A DNA stretch of 64,000 nucleotides from Siphonobacter aquaeclarae (GTDB taxonomy: Bacteria > Bacteroidota > Bacteroidia > Cytophagales > Spirosomataceae). The DNA lies in assembly GCF_900103285.1 (NCBI RefSeq), contig NZ_FNGS01000005.1:306579-370578 (forward strand), read 5' to 3'. The translations under genes and the position numbers were made by a program. Under the pieces are notes generated by a model. The model was not told the origin of the DNA. It searched no databases and was given only the letters and a program-made list of their open reading frames with translations. This document shows positions 34,176-42,385 of the stretch, one piece after another (position 1 is the stretch's first letter; each line of letters begins with the position of its first letter).

Positions 34176-35369
34176 ATGTTCCGGATTATCAGTTGCTTTC
34201 TCTGCCTGTTTTCACTTCCGGCGGCGGCCCAGGATTTCCGCATCGGCATTTTCTGGCCTCCGGTCTGGAAACATACCAACGAGGCCCAGTACCGTATCCT
34301 GGCTGATGCGGGTGTCGATTTCATTCAGAACGTCGAAAGTACTGACCTCAATACGCCGGAACGGAATCTCCGTATGCTGGATCTGGCGCAGGCTGCGGGG
34401 TTGAAAGTATATGTTTCCGATCCCCGCGTCCGCGGAAGTGACGCCGATATCCGGGCAATGGTCGAGGCCTATCGCCGGCATCCGGCTACAGCAGGGTATT
34501 ACATCAAGGACGAGCCGGATTCGGTTCAACTGGCCTGGGCGATTGCTACCTACAAAACCATCGCATCGCTGGATCCCGACCGGGTACCGCACGTCAATCT
34601 CTTTCCGGATTTTGCCGTGAAAGAATATGAAACGAACTATGTGAACCGCTGGGTGGAAGGAGTAGGAGCTGACCGGCTGAAGTACCTGTCGTTCGATATC
34701 TATCCCTATAAAGTCAAAGGACGGCTGGAAAAGACGTATTATCGGAATCTCGATATCATCCGGAAGGCCGGGCTGCGCTACCGTGTTCCGACTTCTTCAT
34801 ACCTGCAGTCGTTCGGGATCGTTGGCATGTACCGCCTGCCGACGACCGATGAAATGCGGCTGAATGTATACTCGAATCTGGCATACGGTATTAAAAACCC
34901 GGTGTGGTTCTGCTACGCTACTCCGACCGGACAGGGCAGCCAGAAATTCCTGAACTCGGTCATCGATTCGCTCGGGCAGAAAACCCATCTTTACGAGCCT
35001 TTCCGGCAACTGAACCGGGAAATGAAGCAGCTCGGAAAAACCCTGCGCAGCCTGGATGCTATGGAAGTTTTTCATACCGGAGATAGTTTGTGGGCAGGTA
35101 CGACTCCGCTTCCGGCTGGTTATTTCTGGCAGCCGGAAGACCGCCATATTCCCTGGATCATCACCCGGTTTGCCGGGCCGGAAGGCCGTGAATATGTGAT
35201 GGTTGTGAACGCTTCGTTTACCCGTCCGGCTGAGCCGGATTTCCGGACCGGCCTGCGTTCGCTTCGGGAAATATCCAAAACCGACGGGCGGCCCCGGCGT
35301 GTCCGCCGTATTACCGGGACGTTTTTACCCGGCGAAGGGCGCTTGTATGAAATCCGCCGAAATCACTGA
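34176..35369 (+). CDS. Secreted TIM-barrel protein, glycoside-hydrolase-like
   Basis: 397 residues. Signal peptide 1-19 (FSLPAAAQ). Several features suggest a GH-A-type (beta/alpha)8 barrel: FRIGIFWPPVWKHTNEAQYR, ILADAGVDFIQNVESTD, the DEP motif in GYYIKDEPDSVQLAW (a candidate acid residue near 110), YLSFDIYPYK, and YGIKNPVWFCYATPTGQ near the expected last strand. No specific family was identified. The GH78 gene starts 5 bases later, so a role in rhamnose-containing glycan breakdown is likely. TACTTTG at 34145-34151 is a weak match to a -7 box. Confidence 0.75.
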   Translation: MFRIISCFLCLFSLPAAAQDFRIGIFWPPVWKHTNEAQYRILADAGVDFIQNVESTDLNTPERNLRMLDLAQAAGLKVYVSDPRVRGSDADIRAMVEAYRRHPATAGYYIKDEPDSVQLAWAIATYKTIASLDPDRVPHVNLFPDFAVKEYETNYVNRWVEGVGADRLKYLSFDIYPYKVKGRLEKTYYRNLDIIRKAGLRYRVPTSSYLQSFGIVGMYRLPTTDEMRLNVYSNLAYGIKNPVWFCYATPTGQGSQKFLNSVIDSLGQKTHLYEPFRQLNREMKQLGKTLRSLDAMEVFHTGDSLWAGTTPLPAGYFWQPEDRHIPWIITRFAGPEGREYVMVVNASFTRPAEPDFRTGLRSLREISKTDGRPRRVRRITGTFLPGEGRLYEIRRNH

Positions 35370-35374
35370 CCTCC

Positions 35375-38080
35375 ATGCCTGCAAAACTCTTTCTGCTTGC
35401 CGTATTGCTCCTGGCCGGTACCGCTGCCAACGCGGTCATCAACCCGGAAAAACTGACGACCGAGTACCTCGTCAATCCCCTTAGTATTGATGTCACCCGG
35501 CCCCGGTTTGGCTGGATGTTAACTTCTTCTCAACGAAACCAGTACCAGAGCGCATACGAAATCCTGGTCGCCGAAACACCGTCAGACCTGGCGAAGGGCC
35601 GGGGTACTGCCTGGGCAAGCGGCCGGATAGCCTCCGCTCAAAACGTGGCCGTCGTCTACAGCGGCACTGCGCTGAAACCCGGCGTCCGGTATTTCTGGAA
35701 AGTCAGGGCATATGATCAGGACGGCAAGGCAGGAGACTGGAGCCCGGTGGCGTGGTTTGAGACGGTTGACCGCTGGTCGGCCGACTGGATCGGCGACGGC
35801 AAACCTCTGCCTTCCAGGGATGAAGAATTTTATAAGGAAGATCCGTGTCCCTTGTTTCGGAAATCCTTTTCCCCGAAGAAGAAAATCCGCTCCGCACGGC
35901 TGTATATCAGCGGATTAGGATACTACGAAGCTTTCCTGAACGAAAAGAAAATAGGCGACCGGATGCTGGAGCCCGGATGGACTGCTCACCGGAAGCAGGT
36001 TCTCTATTCTGTTTACGATGTGACGACGATGCTGAAATCCGGCGAAAATACGCTTCAGGTACTGCTGGGTAATGGATGGTATAATCCACTGCCGCTCCGG
36101 CTCTTCGGTCGGTTCAACCTGCGGGATGTTCAGCAGACGGGCCGCCCCTGCCTGAAAGCCTGCCTCAAGGTAACCTATGCTGACGGCTCTTCCGGGCGGA
36201 TTACGACGGACCAATCCTGGGAAACCGCTCCCGGGCCTGTCCTGCGGAACTCGGTGTACCTCGGTGAACACTATGACGCCCGACTGGAACGACCCGCAAA
36301 CTGGAAAGCGGCCGTGGTCGTTTCCGGTCCCTCCGGCGAACTGACGCCGCAACTGCAGCCGCCCGTCCGGGTGACCCGGGTACTGAAGCCCGTCCGGATC
36401 ACTGAGCCCAAGCCCGGCATTTTCGTGGCGGACATGGGGCAGAACTTTGCCGGCGTAGCCCGTCTCCGCGTACAGGGGCCGGCAGGAACCCGTATTTCGC
36501 TGCGTTACGGAGAAGATGTCTATCCGGACGGTATGCTGAATGGTATGACGACCGTCGCCGGCCAGATCAAACGGGAAGGTACCGGCGGACCCGGCGCACC
36601 GGCTATCGCCTGGCAGGAAGATAGCTATATCCTGAACGGGAAGGGTATTGAAACCTGGTCGCCCCGGTTTACTTTTCACGGCTTCCGCTATGTCGAACTG
36701 ACAGGCTGGCCCGGCAAGCCCGGTCTGGCGGATATAGATGGATTGCGGATGAATGCGGACTTACCTGCCACGGGTACTTTCGCCTGTTCGTCAGAGCTGC
36801 TCAACAAGATTAACACGCTGGCAGACTGGACCTTTCTGAGCAATGTTTTCAGTGTGCAGTCGGACTGCCCGGCACGGGAAAAGCTGGGCTACGGAGGGGA
36901 TATTGTAGGAACGGCCGAGTCGTATCTTTATAAATATGACATGGCGCAGTTTTACCGGAAGGCTGTCCGTGATTTTGCGAATGATCAGCTGGAAGACGGA
37001 GGCATCACCGAAACCGCCCCGTTTGTCGGCATTGCTGACCGTGGTCCGGGAGGCAATGCCGGTCCGTTGGGTTGGCAACTGGCTTATCCGCACCTGATCC
37101 GGCAGTTGTATGATTTTTACGGAGACAGGCTATTGGTCGAAGAACAGTATCCCGCGCTGCGCCGGCAGATCGAATACCTTCAGTCCAAAGCCGAGTACAA
37201 CCTGTTTTTCCAGGACATCAGTGACCATGAGGCGCTTGATACCAAGCCGGAAGCATTCACTGCCGGCGCTTTTTACTACCACCATGCGCGGCTGATGACG
37301 CAGTTTGCGGCTATTGCCGGAAAAACCGAAGACTCGGTGCGCTACAGCCGCCTGGCTGAACGAATTAAAGGCGCCCTTGTTAGTCGCTACCTCGTCCCCG
37401 GAACCGGCCGTTTCGACAACGCCACACAGACCGCCCAGCTTTTTGCCCTGTGGTACGGCCTGGCCGCCGGTCCGGAAAAAGACGCCGCCCTGAAGCAGCT
37501 CGACGCAGAGTTTGCCCGGAAAAACAACCATCTGTCTACCGGCATTTTCGCGACCAAAATGCTTTTCGATGTTTTGCGGGAAAATGACCGGAACGGGCAG
37601 GCGTGGCAGATTGCGTCTCAGGAAGAGTTTCCGGGATGGGGTTACATGGTCAAAAAAGGCGCGACGACGCTTTGGGAAACCTGGGCCTATTCCGATGGCG
37701 TATACTCTCAAAATCACCCGATGTTCGGCTCCATCGTCGAATGGTATTACCGTTCACTGCTCGGTATCAATGCATTAGAACCGGGATTTGCCCGTTTTCA
37801 GGTGAAACCCCAGCCCGCCGGAGACCTCACCTGGGCAAAGGGAGAGTACCGCTCGGTGCGGGGTGCAATTGCCTGTCATTGGAGGAAAGAAGAGGGGCGG
37901 TACCAGCTGGATGTTCAGGTACCTGTCAACAGCACCGCAGAAATATGGATACCCGTCCGCCAGGGTGAAACCGTACTGGAAAACGGGCTGCCCGCAGCGT
38001 ACCGGATACTGCGGACAGAAAATGGCTACAGGGTTTACGAGGTAGGTTCGGGACAGTACGCATTCAGCACCCGCTGGTAG
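35375..38080 (+). CDS. Secreted alpha-L-rhamnosidase, GH78
   Basis: 901 residues. Signal peptide 1-20 (GTAANA). An Fn3-like N-terminal domain at about 25-128 (FGWMLTSSQRNQYQSAYEIL) is followed by the Bac_rhamnosid_N beta domain, about 150-310 (ARLYISGLGYYEAFLNEKKI, LEPGWTAHRKQVLYSVYDVT). The concanavalin-like domain carries DMGQNFAGVARLRVQG. The (alpha/alpha)6 catalytic domain at about 470-790 includes SVQSDCPAREKLGYGGD, the position of the conserved general-acid region. A C-terminal beta domain closes the protein. It releases terminal alpha-L-rhamnose from polysaccharides or glycosides by inversion. Confidence 0.94.
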   Translation: MPAKLFLLAVLLLAGTAANAVINPEKLTTEYLVNPLSIDVTRPRFGWMLTSSQRNQYQSAYEILVAETPSDLAKGRGTAWASGRIASAQNVAVVYSGTALKPGVRYFWKVRAYDQDGKAGDWSPVAWFETVDRWSADWIGDGKPLPSRDEEFYKEDPCPLFRKSFSPKKKIRSARLYISGLGYYEAFLNEKKIGDRMLEPGWTAHRKQVLYSVYDVTTMLKSGENTLQVLLGNGWYNPLPLRLFGRFNLRDVQQTGRPCLKACLKVTYADGSSGRITTDQSWETAPGPVLRNSVYLGEHYDARLERPANWKAAVVVSGPSGELTPQLQPPVRVTRVLKPVRITEPKPGIFVADMGQNFAGVARLRVQGPAGTRISLRYGEDVYPDGMLNGMTTVAGQIKREGTGGPGAPAIAWQEDSYILNGKGIETWSPRFTFHGFRYVELTGWPGKPGLADIDGLRMNADLPATGTFACSSELLNKINTLADWTFLSNVFSVQSDCPAREKLGYGGDIVGTAESYLYKYDMAQFYRKAVRDFANDQLEDGGITETAPFVGIADRGPGGNAGPLGWQLAYPHLIRQLYDFYGDRLLVEEQYPALRRQIEYLQSKAEYNLFFQDISDHEALDTKPEAFTAGAFYYHHARLMTQFAAIAGKTEDSVRYSRLAERIKGALVSRYLVPGTGRFDNATQTAQLFALWYGLAAGPEKDAALKQLDAEFARKNNHLSTGIFATKMLFDVLRENDRNGQAWQIASQEEFPGWGYMVKKGATTLWETWAYSDGVYSQNHPMFGSIVEWYYRSLLGINALEPGFARFQVKPQPAGDLTWAKGEYRSVRGAIACHWRKEEGRYQLDVQVPVNSTAEIWIPVRQGETVLENGLPAAYRILRTENGYRVYEVGSGQYAFSTRW

Positions 38081-38135
38081 GAATTTTTTGTAGATTCGGC
38101 CATCCGCAACCCGGCGGAACTATAACCTCTTGACC

Positions 38136-38978
38136 ATGCGTACCCGCTTAACCCTCGTACTGTGTCTTGTTGCTGCCCGCCTGGTGGCACAGCAGGCCTT
38201 GTTTCCGCAGCCGCCCGGGCTGCAAACGTATACCTTCCGCGAAAGCATGAAGAAGAACGTTGAAGCCACGCTTGATACGATCAAAGCACTGGGCTTCAAG
38301 GAGGTAGAGTGCGGAGCTTTTCCCGGAAAGACGATTGCCGAGTCGCGAAGGCTGCTGGACGAACGCGGTATCCGCTGTACGTCCTTCGGCGCAGGGTACG
38401 ATGATCTGCTGAACAAAACCGATGAAGTAGGCGCCAATGCCAAAGCCATGGGTGCGGAATACGTCATGTTGGCCTGGATTCTCAAGAAAGCACCTTTTAC
38501 GCTGGAAGACGCCAAAGAAGCAGCCGCCAACTTCAACCGGATCGGAAAGCACCTGAAGGAAAAGTACGGCCTTACCTTCTGCTATCATAACCACGGCTAT
38601 GAATTTCAGCCCTATGAAAATGGTACCTTGTTTGACTATATCGTCCAGCATACCGACCCGAAGTATGTAAGCTTTGAAATGGATATTCTCTGGACGATTT
38701 TTCCGGGTCAGGATGCCGCGGCCTTGCTGAACAAATACGGCAACCGGTTCAAACTGATGCACCTGAAAGACCTTCGCAAGGGGGTGAAAGGGGATTTGTC
38801 GGGCGGTACGCCGGTTACGAACGACGTAACCCTGGGTGAAGGACAGGCAAAACTGCCGGAAATCCTCCGGGCGGCGCATAAGGCAGGTATCCGGCATTAT
38901 TACATTGAAGACGAAAGCCCGGTTTATTATCGACAGGTTCCGCAAAGCCTGAGTTATCTGAAAACCCTTACCCGCTGA
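38136..38978 (+). CDS. Exported sugar phosphate isomerase/epimerase-like TIM-barrel protein
   Basis: 280 residues from the ATG at 38136; a TTG at 38130 is an alternative that adds two residues. The signal peptide (MRTRLTLVLCLVAARLVAQQ) is unusual for this cytoplasmic-looking xylose-isomerase-like AP-endonuclease-2 fold. Fold marks are LQTYTFRESM, ALGFKEVECGAF, LTFCYHNHGYEFQ, YVSFEMDILW and KLMHLKDLRKG, whose His, Glu and Asp residues form the usual metal site. Its position after the rhamnosidase suggests isomerisation of a sugar outside the cytoplasm. The stop is followed directly by a family B palindrome. Confidence 0.88.
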   Translation: MRTRLTLVLCLVAARLVAQQALFPQPPGLQTYTFRESMKKNVEATLDTIKALGFKEVECGAFPGKTIAESRRLLDERGIRCTSFGAGYDDLLNKTDEVGANAKAMGAEYVMLAWILKKAPFTLEDAKEAAANFNRIGKHLKEKYGLTFCYHNHGYEFQPYENGTLFDYIVQHTDPKYVSFEMDILWTIFPGQDAAALLNKYGNRFKLMHLKDLRKGVKGDLSGGTPVTNDVTLGEGQAKLPEILRAAHKAGIRHYYIEDESPVYYRQVPQSLSYLKTLTR

Positions 38979-38979
38979 C

Positions 38980-39051
38980 TTCTGTGTATTCTGTGCTTTC
39001 TGTGAGAAAAAAGAAAAATGTGTTCTCACAGAAAGCACAGAATACACAGAA
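38980..39051. repeat. Family B inverted repeat, copy 1 (TTCTGTGnn nonamers)
   Basis: The arms at 38980-39008 and 39023-39051 are exact complements over 29 bases. Each is three nonamers, TTCTGTGTA, TTCTGTGCT and TTCTGTGAG, plus AA. The 14-base spacer is A-rich. It begins one base after the stop codon of the isomerase-like gene and has no T tail of its own. Confidence 0.95.
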
Positions 39052-39054
39052 AAA

Positions 39055-39098
39055 GAGAGAGGCGGTTCCGTACATAACGGAGCCGCCTCTCTTAACTT
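39055..39098. terminator. Bidirectional terminator-like hairpin
   Basis: AGAGAGGCGG (39056-39065) pairs with CCGCCTCTCT (39083-39092), with an inner CCGT/ACGG pairing. It lies between convergent genes ending at 38978 (+) and 39117 (-), with moderate T-rich flanks on both strands. Confidence 0.65.
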
Positions 39099-39116
39099 TT
39101 CAGGGGGAAAGGGGAA

Positions 39117-39455
39117 CTATTCAACCACAATCTGCTTCGTAGCCGGTTTTTCACCCAGGTTGATCGTCTTGTCAATGGTTTGGTTACCAATCGAAACGGA
39201 CAGCTTGTAGGCGCCGTTTTTCAGGTTGGACAGGTCAAATTTCTGGTTGTATCCGTTGGTCAGACTGGACTTGTCGGTGTAAATGAGGTGGCCGTCTTCG
39301 TCGCGGATGGATACCGATGCAACGCCTTGTTCGGGGTTGATGGAGAGCTGTACCTTGTTGTCGTTCGTGACTGTGATTTGCGGCTCTTCAGTTGTAGCAG
39401 CGAAAGAGGCAGTAGCAACAAACAGGCTGGCGAGGAATGCGATGGACTTTTTCAT
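39117..39455 (-). CDS. Small secreted beta-rich protein (DUF3244-like)
   Basis: 112 residues. Signal peptide MKKSIAFLASLFVATASFAA. The rest is a single small beta-sandwich-like domain: ITVTNDNKVQLSINPEQG, ASVSIRDEDGHLIYTDKS and LKNGAYKLSVSIGNQTIDKT. The SLTNGYNQKFDLSNLKNGAY pattern is like the C-terminal beta domains of Bacteroidota secreted proteins (T9SS sorting-domain-like or DUF3244). Here it stands alone as the whole mature protein. CAACTTTG at 39510-39503 is a near -7 box on the minus strand. Confidence 0.75.
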   Translation of the reverse strand: MKKSIAFLASLFVATASFAATTEEPQITVTNDNKVQLSINPEQGVASVSIRDEDGHLIYTDKSSLTNGYNQKFDLSNLKNGAYKLSVSIGNQTIDKTINLGEKPATKQIVVE

Positions 39456-39903
39456 GATGTTGATCCGGTTATCGGCGTGTTATTGTTTTCGTTTGACTGA
39501 CACAAAGTTGCCTGACCGGACCCGCCCCCGAAAATCAAAGAGACCGAATGCCGGATTTTGGTTACCGAATCGGGGAAAAAGGAGGATGAGAGGTTGGATG
39601 AGTCTGGAAAAATGCAATATATAGAAAGGTTGTGTCGATTTTTAGTATTGAATATCAGTGCGTTGTGTTTTATTTTGTATAGTTTATAGTGGAATAGTTA
39701 TATTATAATTCGAAATAACCCGAGTTGATTGACGCAGGTCCCCGGATTTTCGCTTTATTCGGCAGTGGTCAGACGACTCGTAATCCATTCACCGGGCATT
39801 TTCTGTTAATTCTCCTTAAACTCCTTCCATCCGCATGGAAAAAATGCCCCCCTTTCCCAATCTTGGTTACTTTTGTTGCCGATTCCTTTGTCTTCATTCC
39901 ACC
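39456..39903. other. AT-rich intergenic region between divergent genes
   Basis: 448 bases without a gene. 39600-39720 is strongly AT-rich without tandem repeats. A near -7 box for the minus-strand gene lies at 39503-39510, and an exact one for the plus-strand gene at 39868-39875. No RNA hairpin was recognised. Confidence 0.5.
39868..39875 (+). promoter_or_regulatory. -7 promoter box of the LEA-type lipoprotein gene
   Basis: TACTTTTG matches TAnnTTTG exactly, ending 28 bases before the ATG at 39904. No TTG -33 element is obvious. The box lies inside an open upstream frame starting at 39835, which supports the later start. Confidence 0.5.
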
Positions 39904-40521
39904 ATGAAAAAGACCCTTCTTTTCGTTGCCCTGCTGGCGACGGTCGTTTCCCTGACCCGCTGCGGCGTCAACAAACAAATTGCCGAAGCAAAAGCCCTGG
40001 GCGATTGCCGGTATAACCTGGCGTCGGCCGACAGCGTCTACCTCGCCGGTATCGATATCTCCGAGTTCAAAAGCTTCGAAGCCCTCAACCCCCTCAAGTA
40101 CCCGCAACTGAGCGCTGCGCTCCTGCGCCGGAACGTGCCGCTCGACGCGCGCATCAACCTCGACATCACCAACCCGACGGGCAAGCTCGCCGCTATCAAC
40201 CAACTCGAATACAAGGTGCTGCTGACCGGTCAGGAACTCGCAACGGGCTTCCTCAACCAACGTATCGCCGTACAGCCCGGCGGAAGAATCCGCGTTCCGG
40301 TGAACCTGTCGGCCAATGCGTTCCAGCTGCTGTCCGATGCGAAAACCCGTGACGCCTTCATTCAATTTGTCCAGAACCTCGCCGGAAGCAGCTCGTCCAA
40401 ACCCAGCAAGCTGACGATCAAGATTAAGCCGACGCTTACGATGGGAAACAAACAAGTTAACTACCCCGGCTACATTACGATCGATCAGGAAGTTACCAAC
40501 AAAATCCTGATCGGACGGTAG
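39904..40521 (+). CDS. LEA type 2 (LEA14-like) lipoprotein
   Basis: 205 residues from the ATG at 39904. The upstream ATG at 39835 precedes the promoter box and gives no signal. The lipobox SLTRC puts Cys at 20. The mature part has LEA14/WHy-like beta pattern: RRNVPLDARINLDITNPTG, INQLEYKVLLTGQELATGFL and QPGGRIRVPVNLSANAFQLL. These domains are found in desiccation or stress proteins and in periplasmic lipoproteins; the role here is unknown. A terminator follows at 40551. Confidence 0.75.
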   Translation: MKKTLLFVALLATVVSLTRCGVNKQIAEAKALGDCRYNLASADSVYLAGIDISEFKSFEALNPLKYPQLSAALLRRNVPLDARINLDITNPTGKLAAINQLEYKVLLTGQELATGFLNQRIAVQPGGRIRVPVNLSANAFQLLSDAKTRDAFIQFVQNLAGSSSSKPSKLTIKIKPTLTMGNKQVNYPGYITIDQEVTNKILIGR

Positions 40522-40550
40522 AAAAGCCAACCGGTAAAACCATCACAAAA

Positions 40551-40581
40551 GGGAAGAGCCAGCGCTCTTCCCTTTATTTTT
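40551..40581 (+). terminator. Rho-independent terminator overlapping the next promoter
   Basis: GGGAAGAGC (40551-40559), a CAGC loop, GCTCTTCCC (40564-40572), then TTTATTTTT. The T tail contains the exact -7 box of the following gene. Confidence 0.85.
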
Positions 40582-40582
40582 G
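40575..40582 (+). promoter_or_regulatory. -7 promoter box directly before the pre-miaA gene
   Basis: TATTTTTG matches TAnnTTTG exactly. The ATG at 40589 comes only 6 bases later, about where transcription should start. This suggests a leaderless or near-leaderless mRNA. Confidence 0.45.
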
Positions 40583-40588
40583 CGCATT

Positions 40589-41386
40589 ATGAGCGATTTT
40601 CAATCAGCTGTAGAGGCGTTTCTGGGGCCGGACTGGCGTTCCGACGGCGACCGGATTCTCCGGCATGCCCGGCACGCCGTTCACCTGATTCCGCTCGATG
40701 CCATTCCGTCGCCGGAGACTTGTCTCGCACTATCCGACCGGTTTGAAAGTATGGGAGATACCCTGGTGCATCTCTGGGAAGATACCTGGCGGCGTGATAC
40801 GCTTATTACGCGGTCGAGACTACGTGCCATGAGCGGTCGGTTCGCCCGGGTTTCGGCACGACTGACCGATGTACGACCTGTCACCCGACCGGAACGCGAC
40901 CGCTTCTTTACACATAATCACCTCCAGGGTACGGTCAAAATGAAATACGGCTATGGCCTGTTTTTAAAAGACAAGTACCAGAATGCCGGTTTTAACGTAA
41001 CGGACGGGTGTGTGGCGATGGCAGGATTCGGTGCCCTACGACCCATGCCCTCCCGCGGAGAAGGTTACCGGTCGGGGGAACTTGTCCGTTTTGCCAATGC
41101 CCTCGATCACCTCGTGGTTGGCGGCCTGGATAAACTGGTGCAGGCCTTTCTCCGGGACCATGCGCCGGATGATGTGATGACCTATGCCGACCGGGATTGG
41201 TCCACCGGAGGCAGCTACGAAAAACTCGGATTCCGGCGTGTCGGTGCAACGCCCGTCCAGTTTTTCTGGCTTGATCCTGATACACTCATCCGATATTATC
41301 CGGAACGGCTCGACGTTGATCCCGATCCGCGCTGGATCCGGGTCTTCAATACCGGCAACTACAAATACCTGCTCGAAAAACGATGA
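40589..41386 (+). CDS. Conserved unknown protein upstream of miaA, GNAT-like C-terminus
   Basis: 265 residues from the ATG at 40589; a TTG at 40580 is an unlikely alternative. It is cytoplasmic with no membrane segment. The C-terminal half has VKMKYGYGLFLKDKYQNAG, YRSGELVRFANALDHLVVGG, LDKLVQAFLRDHAPDDVMTY and ADRDWSTGGSYEKLGFRRVG. The last motif resembles the final strands of GNAT-like domains seen in some phage proteins, so a transferase-like fold is possible. Its stop overlaps the miaA start by 4 bases (ATGA), implying translational coupling and perhaps a link to tRNA modification. Confidence 0.6.
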   Translation: MSDFQSAVEAFLGPDWRSDGDRILRHARHAVHLIPLDAIPSPETCLALSDRFESMGDTLVHLWEDTWRRDTLITRSRLRAMSGRFARVSARLTDVRPVTRPERDRFFTHNHLQGTVKMKYGYGLFLKDKYQNAGFNVTDGCVAMAGFGALRPMPSRGEGYRSGELVRFANALDHLVVGGLDKLVQAFLRDHAPDDVMTYADRDWSTGGSYEKLGFRRVGATPVQFFWLDPDTLIRYYPERLDVDPDPRWIRVFNTGNYKYLLEKR

Positions 41387-42321
41387 AACCGACGTGCCTG
41401 GTCGTACTTGGCCCCACCGCTTCCGGCAAAACCCGTCTGGCTACACGCCTCGCCGCCCTGTACGATGGCGAGATTCTGAGTGTGGATTCCCGGCAGGTAT
41501 TCCGGGGTATGAATCTCGGCACGGGGAAAGACTATGACGAGTACGTTGTCGATGGAAAGCCTGTTCCCTATCACCTCATTGATATCGTTGATGCGGGCGA
41601 AACATACCATATCTATCAGTTTCAGCAGGACTTTACAAAAGCCTATACCGATATCCTCGAAAGAAAAAAGCTGCCGGTCATTTGCGGCGGTACCGGACTA
41701 TACCTGGAAGCTGTATTGAACAACCATCAGTTTACGGGTATTCCGGTGGATATTCAATTAAGGGAAGAATTGGGGGAGTCGACCGACGAAGAACTTCGCC
41801 GGCGCTTTCTCGCGCTGTCGTCAAAATATCACGAACGGGCGGACCTGTCCACGCGCAAGCGAACGATCCGGGCGATTGAAATAGCCGAGTACCTGCGCAT
41901 TCATCCCATGCCGGAGGCGGAACGACCCGTACCGGTTCCACTTGTATTCGGATTGAATCCGCCGGTTGAACGCCGGAGAGAACGCATCGACCGGCGCCTG
42001 GAAACCCGCCTGAACGAAGGGCTGATCGAAGAAGTACAGACGCTGCTTGCGCAGGGCGTTTCGGCGGAGAAGCTGATTTTTTACGGATTGGAATACAAGT
42101 TCGTCACCGAATACCTCACCGGTGTGCTGGACGGGCAAACCATGACCGACCGGCTGCGCGTCGCCATTCATCAGTTTGCCAAGCGGCAGATGACGTTTTT
42201 CCGGAAAATGGAGCGGGACGGGCTGGCGATTCACTGGCTCGCTGATGCGATAGACGAGCAGCTTTCAGCAGCCGAGATACTCATCCGCGAAAATGGACTG
42301 GATAATCTTGCCTTTCTGTGA
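41383..42321 (+). CDS. miaA: tRNA dimethylallyltransferase (A37 prenylation)
   Basis: 312 residues. The P-loop GPTASGKT is at residues 10-17. The tRNA and isoprenoid site blocks are EILSVDSRQVFRGMNLGTGK, HLIDIVDAGETYHIYQFQQD and VICGGTGLYLEAVL. The length matches the family. The enzyme adds dimethylallyl to A37 of UNN-reading tRNAs. The start codon overlaps the preceding gene's stop. The last codons TTT CTG and the TGA stop fall inside the first nonamer of a family B repeat, so the repeat supplies the C-terminus. Confidence 0.96.
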   Translation: MKPTCLVVLGPTASGKTRLATRLAALYDGEILSVDSRQVFRGMNLGTGKDYDEYVVDGKPVPYHLIDIVDAGETYHIYQFQQDFTKAYTDILERKKLPVICGGTGLYLEAVLNNHQFTGIPVDIQLREELGESTDEELRRRFLALSSKYHERADLSTRKRTIRAIEIAEYLRIHPMPEAERPVPVPLVFGLNPPVERRRERIDRRLETRLNEGLIEEVQTLLAQGVSAEKLIFYGLEYKFVTEYLTGVLDGQTMTDRLRVAIHQFAKRQMTFFRKMERDGLAIHWLADAIDEQLSAAEILIRENGLDNLAFL

Positions 42322-42381
42322 ATTCTGTGTTTTCTGTGAGAAAAAAACAGATTGCTCACAGAAAGCACAGCATTCACAGAA
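42314..42381. repeat. Family B inverted repeat, copy 2, overlapping the miaA stop
   Basis: The left arm at 42314-42342 has nonamers TTCTGTGAA, TTCTGTGTT and TTCTGTGAG. The right arm ends at 42381 (GCTCACAG, AAAGCACAG, CATTCACAGAA). Unlike copy 1 the arms have several mismatches. It overlaps the miaA stop (42319-42321) and ends 4 bases before the end of the convergent lipoprotein gene. Confidence 0.9.
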
Positions 42382-42385
42382 GTAG

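Noticed and set aside
38980-39051. Family B palindrome as a Rho-independent terminator
   Set aside because: There is no T tail on either strand, and a separate terminator-like hairpin lies directly beside it at 39055-39098.
39600-39720. AT-rich stretch as a small RNA gene or replication origin
   Set aside because: No hairpin, DnaA-box cluster or conserved word was seen; AT-richness alone is not enough.
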